The notes under the pieces: generated by a model
What the model saw: the letters and a program-made list of their open reading frames with translations, nothing else
The model's database searches: none
Told to the model about the DNA's origin: nothing
Shown here: piece by piece, positions 1-64,000 of the stretch
Position numbering within the stretch: the stretch's first letter is position 1
Layout: each line of letters opens with the position of its first letter
Source of the DNA: Conus ventricosus
Lineage: Eukaryota; Mollusca; Gastropoda; Neogastropoda; Conidae
Direction of reading: 5' to 3'
Assembly (NCBI GenBank): GCA_018398815.1
Contig: CM031595.1
Coordinates: 141,946,971 to 142,010,970 of the forward strand
DNA length: 64,000 nt
Translations under genes and position numbers: made by a program

Positions 1-110
1 TGAGAGATGTTTTAGGGACGGTTAGGTGGGCTGCAGGCGGGTGGGTGGGGGGAAAGGATGGTAGTGGTATGAGCAGAGAAAGTAGAAGGGTAGAAGGAAG
101 TCAGGATGAT

Positions 111-168
<58 letters not shown>

Positions 169-175
169 GGGGGGG
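111..175. repeat. Poly-G tract
   Basis: An almost pure G run with one A near 168. It can form G-quadruplexes and its assembled length is unreliable. Confidence 0.97.
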
Positions 176-477
176 AGCAAAGCTACTACACCCCTTCTCC
201 CCTCTAATGACGACCACACCTGCTGCGGTCCTGGCGTTTGGCCTGCTGTCTGTCTCTCTTCCCCTCAGCTGCTCAGTAAAAACACTACCTTAATTAAGCT
301 TCTGGCTTGATTAGAATGTACGTTTTGCAGTGTATACTGTGCAGATGTTTACTCTTGACATGGGCTAGAACACCAAGGCTACATCAAAATGTTGTTATGC
401 TCTGCATAGTTATGCGGGGATTGTCTTCAGTTGTGACAAGCTCCTAGCATAACATTATCAATATCAGTCTCCAAAAT

Positions 478-545
478 CCCCCGAAGTCGGAGTGTGGCTG
501 CCCACGTGGCGGGTAGTCAAAAACGGTCACACACGTAATGTTCTC
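478..545 (+). mobile_element. Fragment of the SINE core
   Basis: The segment GAAGTCGGAGTGTGGCTGCC, followed by GGCGGG and CAAAAACGGTCACACACG, matches the central part of the SINE copies at 4.8, 16.6 and 23.6 kb. Neither the tRNA-like head nor the 3' end is present. Confidence 0.6.
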
Positions 546-724
546 ATCCCCAGCTGATGCATTTGTACCATAGTGTTCAAGTGCTTCGGCTGTTTGGATG
601 ATCCCTGGAGTCTTTTAGCCAGGGTACGACAACAACAACAACAACAACAAGTGACAATAAAGCGTTGTCACTTTCAGTACAATTTTGTTCATTGTCTCAA
701 AGTTTGTGTCAAAGTATACACCTT

Positions 725-1000
725 AAGATTGTTTTGTAAAGTGCCGAAAGCCCGCAGTTAGATGTTAGGCACTATATAAGTGCATGTGCTATGAAGATTG
801 TTTTGTAAGTAAAGTGCCGAAAACACCGCAGTTAGATGTTAGGCACTATATAAGTGCATGCTATGAAGATTGTTTTGTAAAGTGCCGGAAGCCCGCAGTT
901 AGATGTTAGGCACTACATAAGTGCATGCTATGAAGATTGTTTTGTAAAGTGCCGAAAGCCCACAGTTAGATGTTAGGCACTACATAAGTGCACGCGATGA
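725..1000. repeat. Four-copy tandem repeat, 66-73 bp
   Basis: AAGATTGTTTTGTAA starts at 725, 793, 866 and 932, each time followed by GTGCCGAAA, CGCAGTTAGATGTTAGGCAC and TAAGTGCA. The second unit has a 4-base insertion. The units are nearly identical, so the expansion is recent. Confidence 0.9.
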
Positions 1001-1597
1001 CACTGTTGATGATGATTCCATTTTTGTACGTTAAGAATAAGAGTTGGCTACTTCTGTGTCTGTTCTGAAGCATTGGGAGCTACAGGGTTTTAATGGTGAT
1101 GCTGTGTGAAGAATTGTGCGGCATTGCCATGTTCTTTTCGTTTCTTTTCTCACTGCATCCCATATAACAAGACAAGACGACATATGTTTCAGTTCAGAAA
1201 ATCTCGTGGGGGTACTTGGAATGTGAAATGTTAAATCACATGTGACTAAAACTAGTCCCTAAAACCTGCCGACCATTTGTATGTATATTTTGTGTTTGTT
1301 TTTGTTATTTTAGGACAGTAATGTTCTGGACATTGTTGCATACTAGACTAATAGAAATCAGTATAACACTGCTATGTATACGTGTTATATATGTAGGCCA
1401 ATAAAGTAGAATGCACAAGTAGTGTGCATTCTGTGTACACCTTTGTTCTGATCATCTTCGTGTCCACCCTGATCTAGTAAAGGCTAGTGTACAGCAGTTC
1501 ATTGTTGATGTCTTTGTATATTCATAGCCTGTTCATAAGTTGAACAGAGTATTCCTACCTATTATGCGCTTACAACTAGTGTCCACCTGTTTTGTAA

Positions 1598-1717
1598 AAT
1601 TTAGAAAAAAAAGGGGTTAGTTACCGCCATTTCACAGACAAACAGAATACAGTTTTGTCCTGTACACTTTTTGTCTGTGTCCTTGGTGGTAACTACCCCC
1701 TTCTCTGTCTAAATTTT
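1598..1717. mobile_element. Foldback (MITE-like) element
   Basis: The left arm AAATTTAGA...GGGGTTAGTTACCGCCA...CACAGACAAA is inverted as TGTCTGTGTCC..TGGTGGTAACTACCCCC...TCTAAATTT within 120 bp. A related single arm lies near 45,327. No clear target duplication is seen. Confidence 0.65.
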
Positions 1718-1773
1718 GCTTCATTTTCCCGCTCTCAGTCACTTCGTTTTGAAACTCACTGTTTTGTAAAGAT

Positions 1774-1774
<1 letters not shown>

Positions 1775-1845
<71 letters not shown>

Positions 1846-1945
1846 TTGCGTGCGAGAGAGACAGTGTTGTGTGAGCGTGCGTGTGCGCATGCGTGCGTGC
1901 TGTGTGCGTGGATGCGCGCGAGCGCGCGCGCGTTTGTGTGTGCAT
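1775..1945. repeat. (TG)n grading into CG/TG-rich sequence
   Basis: Pure TG dinucleotides to about 1,841, interrupted once, then TGCG/CGCG-rich alternating purine-pyrimidine sequence. Such tracts can adopt Z-DNA. Confidence 0.95.
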
Positions 1946-3873
1946 TTTCTGTACTGTGAAGCCTATTATAGACACTCCGTAAATGCTGCCATTTACACAA
2001 CGCACTGGCCACCAGATAGAGCCAACTGAAGAGTGCCTGCTGGCACTAATCATTGCTTTGCCAATGTCATTCAGTCGAGTATAGGTACAGTCCCTCAGTT
2101 TTCACTCATTGCCTCCATTAGTGATGATGTGCCAACTTCAGCTGATAACGCTGTTCTCATCCACACCTGTAGACTCCGGAGTGTGGGTGGCATTTGCTTC
2201 ACTAATGCGTTTACGTCTGACTAGAATGCACCAATTCCAGTGCCTCAGTGCAGTTTGCTGTTTGTGTTCCCTGGCTGAACACAGTTAGGGCCACCCGGAT
2301 ACATAATCACCATCACAAAAAGCAAATGTTTTAGATCTTCTACTTATCTTGGATTGTAATTTGTATGCATTTTAGGGTTGTTGTTGTTTTTAATGTAATA
2401 TGGTCTTAACGGTCATCTTTGTGGGAGAGGAGTAGAGTGCTTTTGAATTTTGAAGTGAATTGTACTTTTGACCATTATTAAAAGTCTCGCTTTTTAACTT
2501 CTTTTTGAGGAGGATGAAGATTGTCATGCGAGGAACTCACAGAACATTGGCTTTTGTAACTGCCGAATGCAGGTCTCAGGATACGGAATGTATGAGAAAG
2601 CGATAATCAGCCAAGCATTTTAGCGCTGGCCTTTTCGTTACGACTTCACGACACCTTTGCCCATATACAGGATAACCTGGCAAAGGAAGATTGAGGATGG
2701 GAGGTAGAGTGGGGGTGGGGGATGGGGGTGGGGGGCTGATCGTTTTATGAAGAAAATTGCAATCGTTTTTTTTTTTGGACAGCAAGTGCTATGATTCCCC
2801 ATAGATTTTGACTATTGAAAGCTTTGAAACGGCCATCATGCGATCGGCTGCAATAAACAGACTGCACCATAACATTGCGTGAGCACGGAGGTCTGCCACC
2901 CCCCCCCCCAGACCCCCTCCTCCTCCCTCCCCCCCCCCCCTCCCCCCCCACACACACACACCAAACTCCTTCTTCCCTACACATGGGTAGGGTTCAGTGT
3001 TGCTTCTTTAAAGTGTTTACATAATTAATCCGCCCATGTTTTCGAAAGCTAAGCTGCTAAATTTGGGTTCGCACCTTTAATTAATTAAGTCATTCCCTGC
3101 GTTTGCGCGCGCGCATGCACACCTTTCCAATCTCAGTCACCCACGTACCCTTTCCAACCTGACTCTACCCCTACAATCCTCACGCTTCCTCGCACCTCCC
3201 TCCCCTCCCCCTTTCCCCTACCCCTCTCCTCCACGCCCACCCCCAATCCCCCTCTGGCGATGTGAGGAGGCTGGCACGCGTTCATCACGTTATCTACTCT
3301 TGGCGCTGCTTCTGGTCTACCTGCTATGGGGTTGCCATGGAAACCCCCTCCTTCTCCCCTCTCCCCACCCCCCACCTCCACCCTCTTGCCCCGTCTTTGC
3401 CTTTGGGATGATAACAGGAGAGCGCGCCTAAACTCCCCAGACTCATCATACACCATACTTCGAGTGTGGGGGTAGTATAGGGACGGGAGGGTGGGGTGGG
3501 GGTAGGGGAGTGGAAAGGGAGAGAAAGGTGGGGGGGGGGGGGGGGGAGGAGGATTTAGGCAGGTAAGGCGGGAAAGGGAAACCTCTCGATAGATCGTTGA
3601 TGTGGAAGCCATGTAGTTTTAGACTCTGAAAACAGTAAAGACTGTGAAAGCCTTCGTGCCGTGCGGGAATGGTGGCGGAGAGGTAAGCGAGAAAGGTGGT
3701 GCAGTGCGCCTAAGCTCGTGCCGTGATCCAAAGTCAGGTCAGGCACAGGGAGGGTCGGATTTCGTTTCCTCATCCCTCCAGTCAGGAGATGGAGATGATA
3801 AATCCGAAGTTTTCGTGACTGCATGCGCTTAGCTTACGTAGACGGACCCACACAAGAATCATATTTACTCCGC

Positions 3874-3875
<2 letters not shown>

Positions 3876-3948
<73 letters not shown>

Positions 3949-4017
3949 GTCTGTCTGTCTGTCTGTCTTTGTCTTTGTCTCTGTCTGTCTGTCTGTCTGT
4001 CTCACTCTGTCTGTGTT
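3876..4017. repeat. (TC)n and (TGTC)n microsatellite
   Basis: TC dinucleotides to about 3,947, followed by TGTC/TTTGTC tetramer-like repeats. Confidence 0.95.
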
Positions 4018-4099
4018 ATTGAAAAAAGGCATTATGGTAACACTTTCCTAGACATTAAAAGCAGTCTCGAAAAGTTGAAAGGAAAAATGTTTGACACTG

Positions 4100-4380
4100 T
4101 TGAACACAGATAAACATACACTATACAAATACGATACAATACAGTTCCGTACAGCATGTTACATACAAATAATATGACACAGCATGATTGGACACAACAC
4201 AATGCTGTTCAATTCAGTTCAGTACAGCACAGTCATAAAGCAGTGTGATACCACGCACCTGACGCAAAACAATACAGCACAGTTGGACACAGCTCGGGAT
4301 AACAATCCAATCGTACGATTCAGCACGACACAATATGATGCGACACAGCGCAACACAGTACAATAGTGAATGCAGGGCAC
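4100..4380. repeat. Degenerate ACANN pentamer-like tract
   Basis: Irregular five-base units such as ACAGT, ACACA, AATAC and ACAGC continue for about 280 bp. The open frames seen on both strands are by-products of this composition. Confidence 0.6.
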
Positions 4381-4715
4381 ACGATGCCTCCGCCCACAAA
4401 CCCGCCCTTTAATCAGGCTTAAAATGACAAACAACAACAATAACAACAACAACAACACATGGAAAAAGAAATTTCTGTCATAGGAACCCTTCATTGATTT
4501 GGCCTTTTGTAATAACAGTATTGCCTGCTGCTACTGATGATGATGATAAGAACAGGGGATTTGTCAATATGCCCTAACAATTACGAAACAATCATACGCA
4601 GCATGACAAAACCAACATCAACACCAACACACACACACACACACACACGCACGCACGCACGCACGCACACACGCACACACCACACACACACACACACCAG
4701 TGTTTGAGTTTAAGG

Positions 4716-5120
4716 TTTTTTTTTCTTTTTTTTTCTGCGTACGCAGGCTGATACTCCTGCGGACACTCCCTGTATAGCCAGGCAGTGGAGTTTTGTGTGT
4801 ATGACCCTTTTTTATCCCGCCATTAAGGCAGCCATACTCCATCTTCGGGAAGGTGCATGCTATGTGTCACGTGTCATCCATACCAACGGCCAAACTGGCC
4901 TTCTCTTCCGAAAGTTGGTGATGGGATTTTACGTGTGTGCAAGATGTTATGCGTGCGTTCACACACGAACCTCGGTTTATAGTTCATTCGAAGGACTATA
5001 TGGGGAATGGAGTCAGAACCAATGTTAAACTCCGAGGGAAAAATCCCCCTATACCGAAATTCGAACCGCAACCCCAGGATCACGAGTCCGGCGCTCTACC
5101 AACTGAGCTATCCGGCCCCC
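4716..5120 (-). mobile_element. Full-length tRNA-derived SINE, minus orientation
   Basis: Read on the minus strand, it starts with a tRNA-like head (TAGCTCAGTTGGTAGAGC as A box, GGTTCGAAT as B box), then GGGGGATTTTTCC, a body, the core GAAGATGGAGTATGGCTGCC and an A-rich tail. The head would fold as a tRNA with a CGT-like anticodon. Its layout matches the copy at 23.3 kb. It is transcribed by RNA polymerase III and moved by LINE enzymes in known families. Confidence 0.9.
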
Positions 5121-5932
5121 TGATTTTAAGTGACCGCTAGGATAGTCGAAAGGGATGTTTTCTGTATCATCCTGAAGGAAGGGACAGAAGTTGATTGGCA
5201 AAATGTCAACGTGTCCCAGAGTGAGTCGCATCTCCTGCCGTAGGCTTTTGCTTTGTTGATTACCAGCTGGAGTTTTGAAGTTTTGGATGTCATTTGAGAG
5301 CGCTGGACGGGTTATCTATAACGAGAAGTTCACTGAGTGTTTATGAAGGGGAATATACTCTCTATGCTTCTGGCAGATCTTGAAGTCTGAGCACAAGTAA
5401 GAAAAACCCCCACCTTTCCTTCCGTGTTGATGATAGAAGTCTAGCCGTTTGACTGCCTCGCTCTCAGTTCCCGATAGTAAGATACGAGAAAGGCATAGAT
5501 GATTGAAGTGATTCATACAGTGGAAACACACTGTGTGCGCAGCCACATGACGGCTTGGAAACTCGGAAGGAGAGAGAGGCAGAATGTAGTACGATAATTG
5601 GAGTTTCGGTGCCGTCATTACGCTTGGTCTGTAGCTGTTTGATTGCTCCAACGAGCTCGTGCTGCGCTCGTTAATGAAAGTGGCTAAACGAGGCAATGGT
5701 CTCTAGAGAACATGGCATGACATTTGTACACATTTATTACACACGCAGCTAGCTCCAGCATAGAGTTCTTGGAAGTCTGCTTCGAGTGTTGGACAGTTGT
5801 TTGTACAAGGTTTTAATGTCATTACATAGCTTTCAATGTATTGTCAATTATCCCTGAGTTAGGACTTTCTCGTTCGTTCTGCATGTTCTTCATCTTATAA
5901 AGATTAATCTTTATCTGTGTTTGTTTAGTTCC

Positions 5933-5934
<2 letters not shown>

Positions 5935-6018
<84 letters not shown>
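5935..6018. repeat. (GA)n microsatellite
   Basis: GA dinucleotides with a single A insertion. Confidence 0.97.
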
Positions 6019-6021
<3 letters not shown>

Positions 6022-6458
6022 CTGGAACCAGTTGTGTACATTTAACAATTAGATGTCAGGATCTCTTGGATTACTTCCCACATCCTGCTGTCGTTTTGCA
6101 ATCCACGAATCATTGCCTGGGGGCTCACAAGCACTGGTGCTGTGTACGTGGATTTAGTGTTCCTTGTTGTGTCAAGCATATTCAGCCCAGATATAACCCA
6201 TCGCGGTCATCAGGGCTATGAACAAAACAGGAATGGAATTGTCAGCTGTATCAGGGAAGAGATCACTGGTGCTTTGGATAATTGAATCGCTCAGAGCCTA
6301 GTCCTTCATTAATTTAGTTGCATATCATGGGTAAGCGAACACTCGTGCATAGGATCTCACGAAATGTGACCATGAACGAGGCCTCCACTTTTATATCTCA
6401 CATCATCAAAGACGAGGAAATGGGGATGCATAAAAGGGCGTTCATAGCCCCCTACCTC

Positions 6459-6460
<2 letters not shown>

Positions 6461-6526
<66 letters not shown>
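6461..6526. repeat. (TG)n microsatellite
   Basis: Pure TG dinucleotides of about 66 bp. Confidence 0.97.
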
Positions 6527-6530
<4 letters not shown>

Positions 6531-6959
6531 CGTGCAGTCCGGCTTGCAGAAATGTACATGTTACACAAATTGCCTAATTTTCTTTGCAAACCAAAGTGTA
6601 CTCTCACGACAGTTTTGGCCACGGAAAGCAACACAATCTCGTCATAATAATGACCATCAGTATGTAACTTCGCAGAGCAACATTGTGTTTTTAGTTCATC
6701 AACATAAAATGTGGATGTTAGAAGCGCTTCGAATAATCTCATTGTTGGCATGGTGGAAGATGAGGTAAGGGGTGGCGGGGTGGGGAGGTGGAGAGGATGG
6801 AGCAGGCTGCCAGCGCATCAAGAATGATAATTGGCACAGCGGGGAAACACTATAACGTCTGTGCAAGTACAATCGTTTTCTGTCGCTAAGTCGTCTGTTA
6901 TACATCTCTCTTCTCTCTCTCTCTTGTGCGCGGCTGCGCGCATACACGTACGTGAATGC

Positions 6960-7107
<148 letters not shown>

Positions 7108-7775
7108 TTCACGGTTGACTGGCGGCTGGAAGCACTGGAGTTGAAAGGAATTCTCTCTGACCTTTGTGGTTGAAGGTGAGAGAGAGGGCGAAGAGCGGAA
7201 GCGTGCCGAGTGGGTACGCGCAGGGGAAGAAAAAGAAACACCCGAAGGTGCTGGGAGGACCCAGAGAAGCACTGTCTTCACCTGCCCTTAGAGCAGTCCT
7301 GTACCACCCTTGGAGGCCTGCGCTGTGTTGACGATGGGTACAGGCACGCGCAGGACACTCCATTAAGATATCAAGGGACATAACTGCTCCTGAACAGAGG
7401 TAAATTAGACTACAGGATGCAGCTCATAACAGCCTCAAAGTAGCATCCCCATGGGTGTACCAGCCGTATTTCATGACTGCAGAGCCACCGGCGAAAAACA
7501 CACCACCCCCAGTTGCCGAGCACACCCCACAGACCCAACCACCCCTGCCCACGGACAGATGAAGACAGTGCCACTCCAGACACAGCCAAGCTTTCGCCAT
7601 ACGGTCTTATGTGCCCTCAAGAGAGAATCCAAAGTTGTAGTCTTTCCCACTGTCAACAGGACTTTCCCTGTGGTCAGTGGGTCTTTCCTCACCGCCACTG
7701 GACCTTTCTCCAGGGTCAGCCTAGTTAAGCTAGGTACGCGCAGGGTGTAAGATCCCTGCTCAGTAGGGCCGAGCG

Positions 7776-8001
7776 CCGGTGTCGTATATAATACTGTCGC
7801 CGTGGAATTGTATCGCAGCGATAGCATTTCACGTGAAATATTGTTGCAGCGACAATAATTGCTGGAAAAAAATGTCGCGCGACAACTTTTCACGAAAAAT
7901 GTCCCATAGAATATTGTAGCTGTCCATAAAATGCAGTATTTCCCGGAAATACTGTCGCTGCGACACGATTTTATAAGCGACAGTATTATATACGACACCG
8001 G
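7776..8001. mobile_element. Short non-autonomous DNA transposon with perfect 25-bp inverted ends
   Basis: Bases 7,776-7,800 (starting CCGGTGTCGTATATAATACT) are the exact reverse complement of 7,977-8,001. The 226-bp element has no coding capacity and several internal palindromes, for example TGTCGCGCGACA near 7,872. Clear target-site duplications are not visible, so the superfamily is unassigned. Confidence 0.85.
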
Positions 8002-8545
8002 CCGTAACGAAGCGGCAGTGATTGGGGCCACTCAATGGATGGGACAGAATTCTCTGCGGGGCAGTGACCGAGGTCACGCAGATGCCTGGCAGGAGTGGCA
8101 GTCAGATTGGAGCGGCAGACATAAGCCAGTTGCACGTGCCTACCAACAGTGGGGTTGTCGCGGTCAAATTCGTTGCTCAGTCAAATTCGTTGCCTGGCAT
8201 ACCAGCTTAGGTTTCACTCGTTTTTTGTCGTTGTTGTTATTGTAAAATTTTATTTATATTTTTTATGAGTCTGCCGTCTTTGTGGTCTGGACTTGCTGAA
8301 CATTGATTGCACCATAGCTCACCCGAAGTGAAACGAAACACACACTTTAAAAAACATTCTCTTCAGTTCACCACTCTCTCTGTCAGCAGTAGTAATGCCC
8401 ATCATTTATCGTCGAAGCGCGATGAAATGTGGTTTTTAAGGTCATTGTGGCTGGTTGATGAAGTGTGTATGTATAATGATGATTTTACATGTCTTTGATT
8501 CTTTACTAACTTGCATTTAATAGGGAACCTCTCAGTCCTGCACGT

Positions 8546-8570
8546 CCCCCCCCCCCCCCCCCCCCCCCCC
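8546..8570. repeat. Poly-C tract
   Basis: A run of 25 C. Confidence 0.97.
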
Positions 8571-11264
8571 GATCTCGTTGTCGGTTTCTCTTTCATTTTC
8601 TTGTAGCTTTATTCTGCACCTAGACCTTGGCAGAAACTGTTTTCTAACATCGAGGGTTCTGGCAGTTCTTGCTTCCCAGTGTGGGGTTTCTCTGAGCTGT
8701 GTTCTGTGGAGAGAGAGCCGGAGATGTATGTTTGGGGGCAAGGGGAGGGAGGGACAAGGAAGGATGGGAAAGGGGGACAGGCAGCAAGTTTGAAGCAGTG
8801 TTGCCAAATTTACCCCCAAAGTAGCAGCAGGGTTCGTGATATCTGTCTGGCTTTGGCAGTACAAGGAGGATGGGAGGGGGGGGGGGGGGTAGGTGTGTAG
8901 AAGGGTGCAGTATCAGATCCCAGTCAGTTGAAGCTCTCAGACTCCTATAGGCGAACACACAGACAGGAGGGCTGTGTTGGCACAGCACACCTGGGCCCTT
9001 GCCAGGTGAGTGTGTTCCCACCTCCAGGAACTGCCCCCCAGCCCCCACCCCCAGCATCCACACCCCTCTTATCTTGTCTGCTGGCTTGCTGTAGGCTGAA
9101 TTCATAACTGTGGCGCTGACTGCTGTTTACTGCTTGCCTTCCTGCATCTCTCCACTCCTTCCAACCATTCTTTCTGTCCGTCCTAGTGGGATGAGTGTAT
9201 CTCCTGCAATACAGACTTTTGCATTTCTGCTGAACGCTACACATTTTGCACTCAAATGCTGGAAGAGGGAGTAGAAGGGGAAGGGAACATGGGTTCTTCA
9301 TGTGGAGTTAATGCGCATGAAAGATGCCTGTGTTGTTATCTTTGTTTATAACACATTTCCATTTCGGTCAACTTCTTTCTTTCTGGCCTATCAGTCCATT
9401 CAGCTCTACTTTCTCCATTGCAGTTCTTGAGATTCTTATCCAACAAATAACATCAAGAAACAAAAAAATCCTGGGATTGTAAGAGCTACAAAGACACTAG
9501 CTGCCCATTCGTTGGTGTTAATTGCTGCAAGGGCATTTAGATGATTTTTTTTTCCGGGAGAAGGGTGGGGAGCAGCTCTTAGATGCATCCTTTGACTTCT
9601 TACTCATTTTTGTTCAGTCTGGAGATAATCAGTGGAGCAGAATGACTGTCCACTTTAACACTGTCTAGATAACATCTGCAGGCGTTTGGTCTGTGATGTA
9701 AATACTTCAGTGACAGTATGTTGCATGTTTTATGTCTTGAGAGCAATGTGTTTGGTCTGTAGTTGTAACTTATGGACCGTTTGCGTTTAATAGTTTCCAG
9801 CTCTAGTATGGTCAGCTGGGCTTGGAATACTGCAAACAGTTCAAGTCGACAATTTTGTTCTTTTATTTCTCCATGAAATCTTCAGTGCATCAAAGAAAGT
9901 TCTTATTTGTGAGAAAGAAAATTGGCAGACAAGGAATAATTTCTATTATTCTCCCATTGTTTGACTGCATCCTTGCTGCCCATCATTTTCGCTTTCTTTC
10001 CCATCTGCGTACAAGTCTGTTTGATGTCATCAGTCTCAGTGATGGTCTACGCCCAAAATGTCAACATTTTTTGTTCTGTTTCTATGTAAAATCTTCAGTG
10101 TATCCTCAAAGAAAGTTCATATTAGTGAAAAAGATTAGCCGACAAGAAATCAATTTTGTTATTCTCTGCTTGTCTTTCTGCCCAGTTTACATCTCCCACA
10201 CACACATAAACTCACCAGTCATGCATTCACAGGGGTAGGATTGCCCCCCACTGTTTCTGCGTTATATTTTTCTACATTTTCCACACATTTTCACATCTTT
10301 CTGTTCAGTTCGCCACACACACACAGGTACACCATTCACCATACAGATTCCAGCTGCTTCCCTGCATCGCCTGCCTGATTTGGCCCTGTGGCTGTGGCGT
10401 TGTGCCCAAGCTGCTCATGCATGCAGCCCCCATACAATTGTGAAACAGCTAGGAGACAACAGCTACAGCTATTGGGGTTGAGGCTTGAAGGCTGATAATT
10501 TCATTCATTCCAGTGACTGGTCATTAGTCATCACCGTGGTTTCACATTCTTCAAGTTGAATCTGTTGTTTGTACCATATATTACTGTTTATATATCAAGT
10601 TGTTTTTTTGTATTTGAGTAAGTTTTTTTTAGATCCTGGTGTCATAATTGCTAGGAGGTTGGTAATCAGGACTTCACATCCTTACTGCCATGATAGAAAC
10701 TGTTAAGTGGACAGTCGCATCTTCGGTTGAAAAGAATTCACAGCTAAGATAATAAAACGTATGATTCAAAGGTTAAGGAAAAACACAGTATGTATCCCTG
10801 AGACTATGATCATCAATCACAGTTATATCTTGAAGGTTAAAACTCAGATGTAGTTGTAAGGTTATTACAGAACACAGGTATTATCTCTAAAGATATGATA
10901 AAACATGAGTGGATCTGTAAGATAATAATAAAACCCAATTGTATCTATAATGTTGAAATAAAACACAGGTCTGTCCTGATCAAGGAATATAGATTTATCT
11001 GTAAGTTAAAACATAAGTACATCCCAAAGTTTGAAGTAAGTTATGAGTATAGTATTATATGGACTTTGGCATGAGAAACACAAATCAGGATGTTCTACAG
11101 TTTCTGGACTTGTCGATCTGGATCAGATCTCGTACCTTTGTTTATCTTACTAACCCCCACATACTTCTGCCATTCTGTAAGTCTCTCTGGCTGCCTGCTT
11201 GTCCACTTCAACCTCTGTGACTTTCTTCTGAGATGGGAAATAGCAAAGAGGAGCTTCGCATTAC

Positions 11265-11520
<256 letters not shown>

Positions 11521-12778
11521 GAGTGGATGCTGGCTAGAGATTTTATCAACAGTGGATTTTGGCTTGGACTTTTAAACACATAATTTCATGTCTTTGATGA
11601 AGACCTCAGCTTCGACCCTGACTTGAGTTTATTGTCAAAACGTTCAGAAAATGGTCCTGGCATTTTTATTAAAAAAAAAGACTTTATTTATACTGGACAC
11701 AAATAATAACACTAAAATTTCTAACTATGCTGACCTCACAAGTGACCTTGACCAAAAGTCAAGGCTGTTGCCAGGATAATCTGCAGGGTCCATACAGTCA
11801 TTTAGAGTGATTTAGCTATGGTCTCCATGATCAAGATCACAAGCTTTTATACTTTACATGTTACATGGGGAAAAAGGACCTGACTGATCAAAACTGAAGA
11901 CAGACTTGTACGTTTGCAACATAAATGAAGTGCAGGGATGTGCAACACACACCAAGCCTTCGCCCTTCAGATTTCAGTAATGTAGCTCAGCACATGCACA
12001 TACAGGTTCATAAACAAATGTTTGAAACCTGTGACATGGCAGACACAAACTCTTCAAATCTTGTGTTCTAATGAAAGAAGCAGTTTGCCTTTTTGACTCG
12101 CATATGAATGAAGATCACATGAATTATGGAACAGGAGAATGATGGCGAAAGGTTAGGTGGGGAAAATAGTGAGGATGTAGTGGGGGGAGATAGTTGGCAT
12201 CTGTTATCACTGTGAAATGGGATTTGATTTTAAAACTTGAAAAATTGTTATGTATATCAGTAACATCTATGGATGCCCATTTTTGTAACTTTGAAATATC
12301 AATATTGTAAGTATAGAAGAATAAGATCACAAGAACTAGAGAGAAAAAAATCACGGAAATCAAACTCAGCAGCAAGAAGAATGTGGCATTTCCATCTTGA
12401 GTTTTTTTCATTTTTTTTTTCATTTTCCTTTCCACGAAATTTATATATATTGTGTGTGAGATACACAAAGATTTCCAAGCCCACTGAATGAGCAAATGAC
12501 CACACCTGAGAGACAGACTGGAGAAGTGCAGCTTTTCTACCATTCCCTATCATTTCTGTTACACAGCCTGTCCAGGTGTGTTCATGGAAACAGGGTACCA
12601 TTACCAGTGAAAGAAGACGAGTTGGTTTGGATGCATGTGCCTTCACAGTGTCAAGCTCTGTTCTGAGTTGAGAATAGATGCGGGCACACGGGAACTTATT
12701 TCATCCCAGTCTGCATGTTCATGTGCACATGTTGGTTACACAGCCTGATGGCACGGTGCGTTTGTGTCATGTGTGCAG

Positions 12779-64000
<51,222 letters not shown>

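Noticed and set aside
7471..8031. 186-codon minus-strand open frame
   Set aside because: Half of it is the 226-bp inverted-repeat transposon and the rest has no protein-like pattern or splice context.
9000..9010. CCAG|GTGAGT as donor of a 5' noncoding exon
   Set aside because: A good donor match, but there is no promoter, start codon or coding sequence next to it, so chance is as likely.

Overview
The window is eukaryotic nuclear DNA, most likely from a mollusc and probably a caenogastropod sea snail. Many short exons are separated by 0.3-7 kb introns, there are very long (TG)n, (TC)n and poly-G/C tracts, and a tRNA-derived SINE has a core that I associate with marine snail transcripts. The species cannot be fixed from sequence alone.

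Layout. Bases 1-12,778 hold no exon I can support: low-complexity tracts, a ~70-bp tandem repeat, a SINE, a foldback element and a short DNA transposon with perfect 25-bp inverted ends. From 12,779 to the right edge there is one plus-strand gene, open at both ends, for which I place 42 exons plus one alternative and one possible cassette exon. Its first half (12.8-38.7 kb) encodes spectrin-type three-helix repeats that align in order with vertebrate CCDC141 (CAMDI): PDLMDVGSSLEE, MADTLAEAW, LLHDKRRHLEEL, CQLDQE, SFFNLAQT and PHQEERLQ...LY. The second half (39.4-64 kb) encodes at least 12 I-set Ig domains of the titin/palladin/myomesin kind, many without the disulphide cysteines, joined by Pro-rich linkers that repeat a KRTPSQSPLMPRK motif. 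Vertebrate CCDC141 has a single Ig domain, so this is a greatly extended form. A scaffold role in muscle or the cytoskeleton is inference.

Structure not explained by ordinary annotation. (1) Two adjacent homologous phase-0 exons (30,607 and 31,148) look mutually exclusive. (2) At least seven exon boundaries are themselves the unit of a tandem repeat lying in the adjoining intron: decayed copies of a splice site plus a few exon codons, with periods of 36, 43, 51, 54/50, 56 and ~60 bp. (3) A 57-nt acidic exon candidate sits in a GAT-rich intron. (4) Linker-exon/Ig-exon pairs were duplicated as modules. (5) Ten single-base losses break the frame of otherwise intact exons, always in the same direction and mostly in G or C runs. 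This points to consensus errors, not a pseudogene. One short spectrin exon expected between 21.8 and 23.0 kb was not found; that stretch reads like poor consensus.

Mobile DNA in introns includes two internally deleted piggyBac-like elements bounded by TTAA (43.3-44.4 and 59.5-60.6 kb), SINE copies at about 0.5, 4.7-5.1, 16.6 and 23.3-23.7 kb, and a possible decayed repeat at 47.7 kb. Exon coordinates below come from reading splice signals, intron phase and protein continuity by eye.
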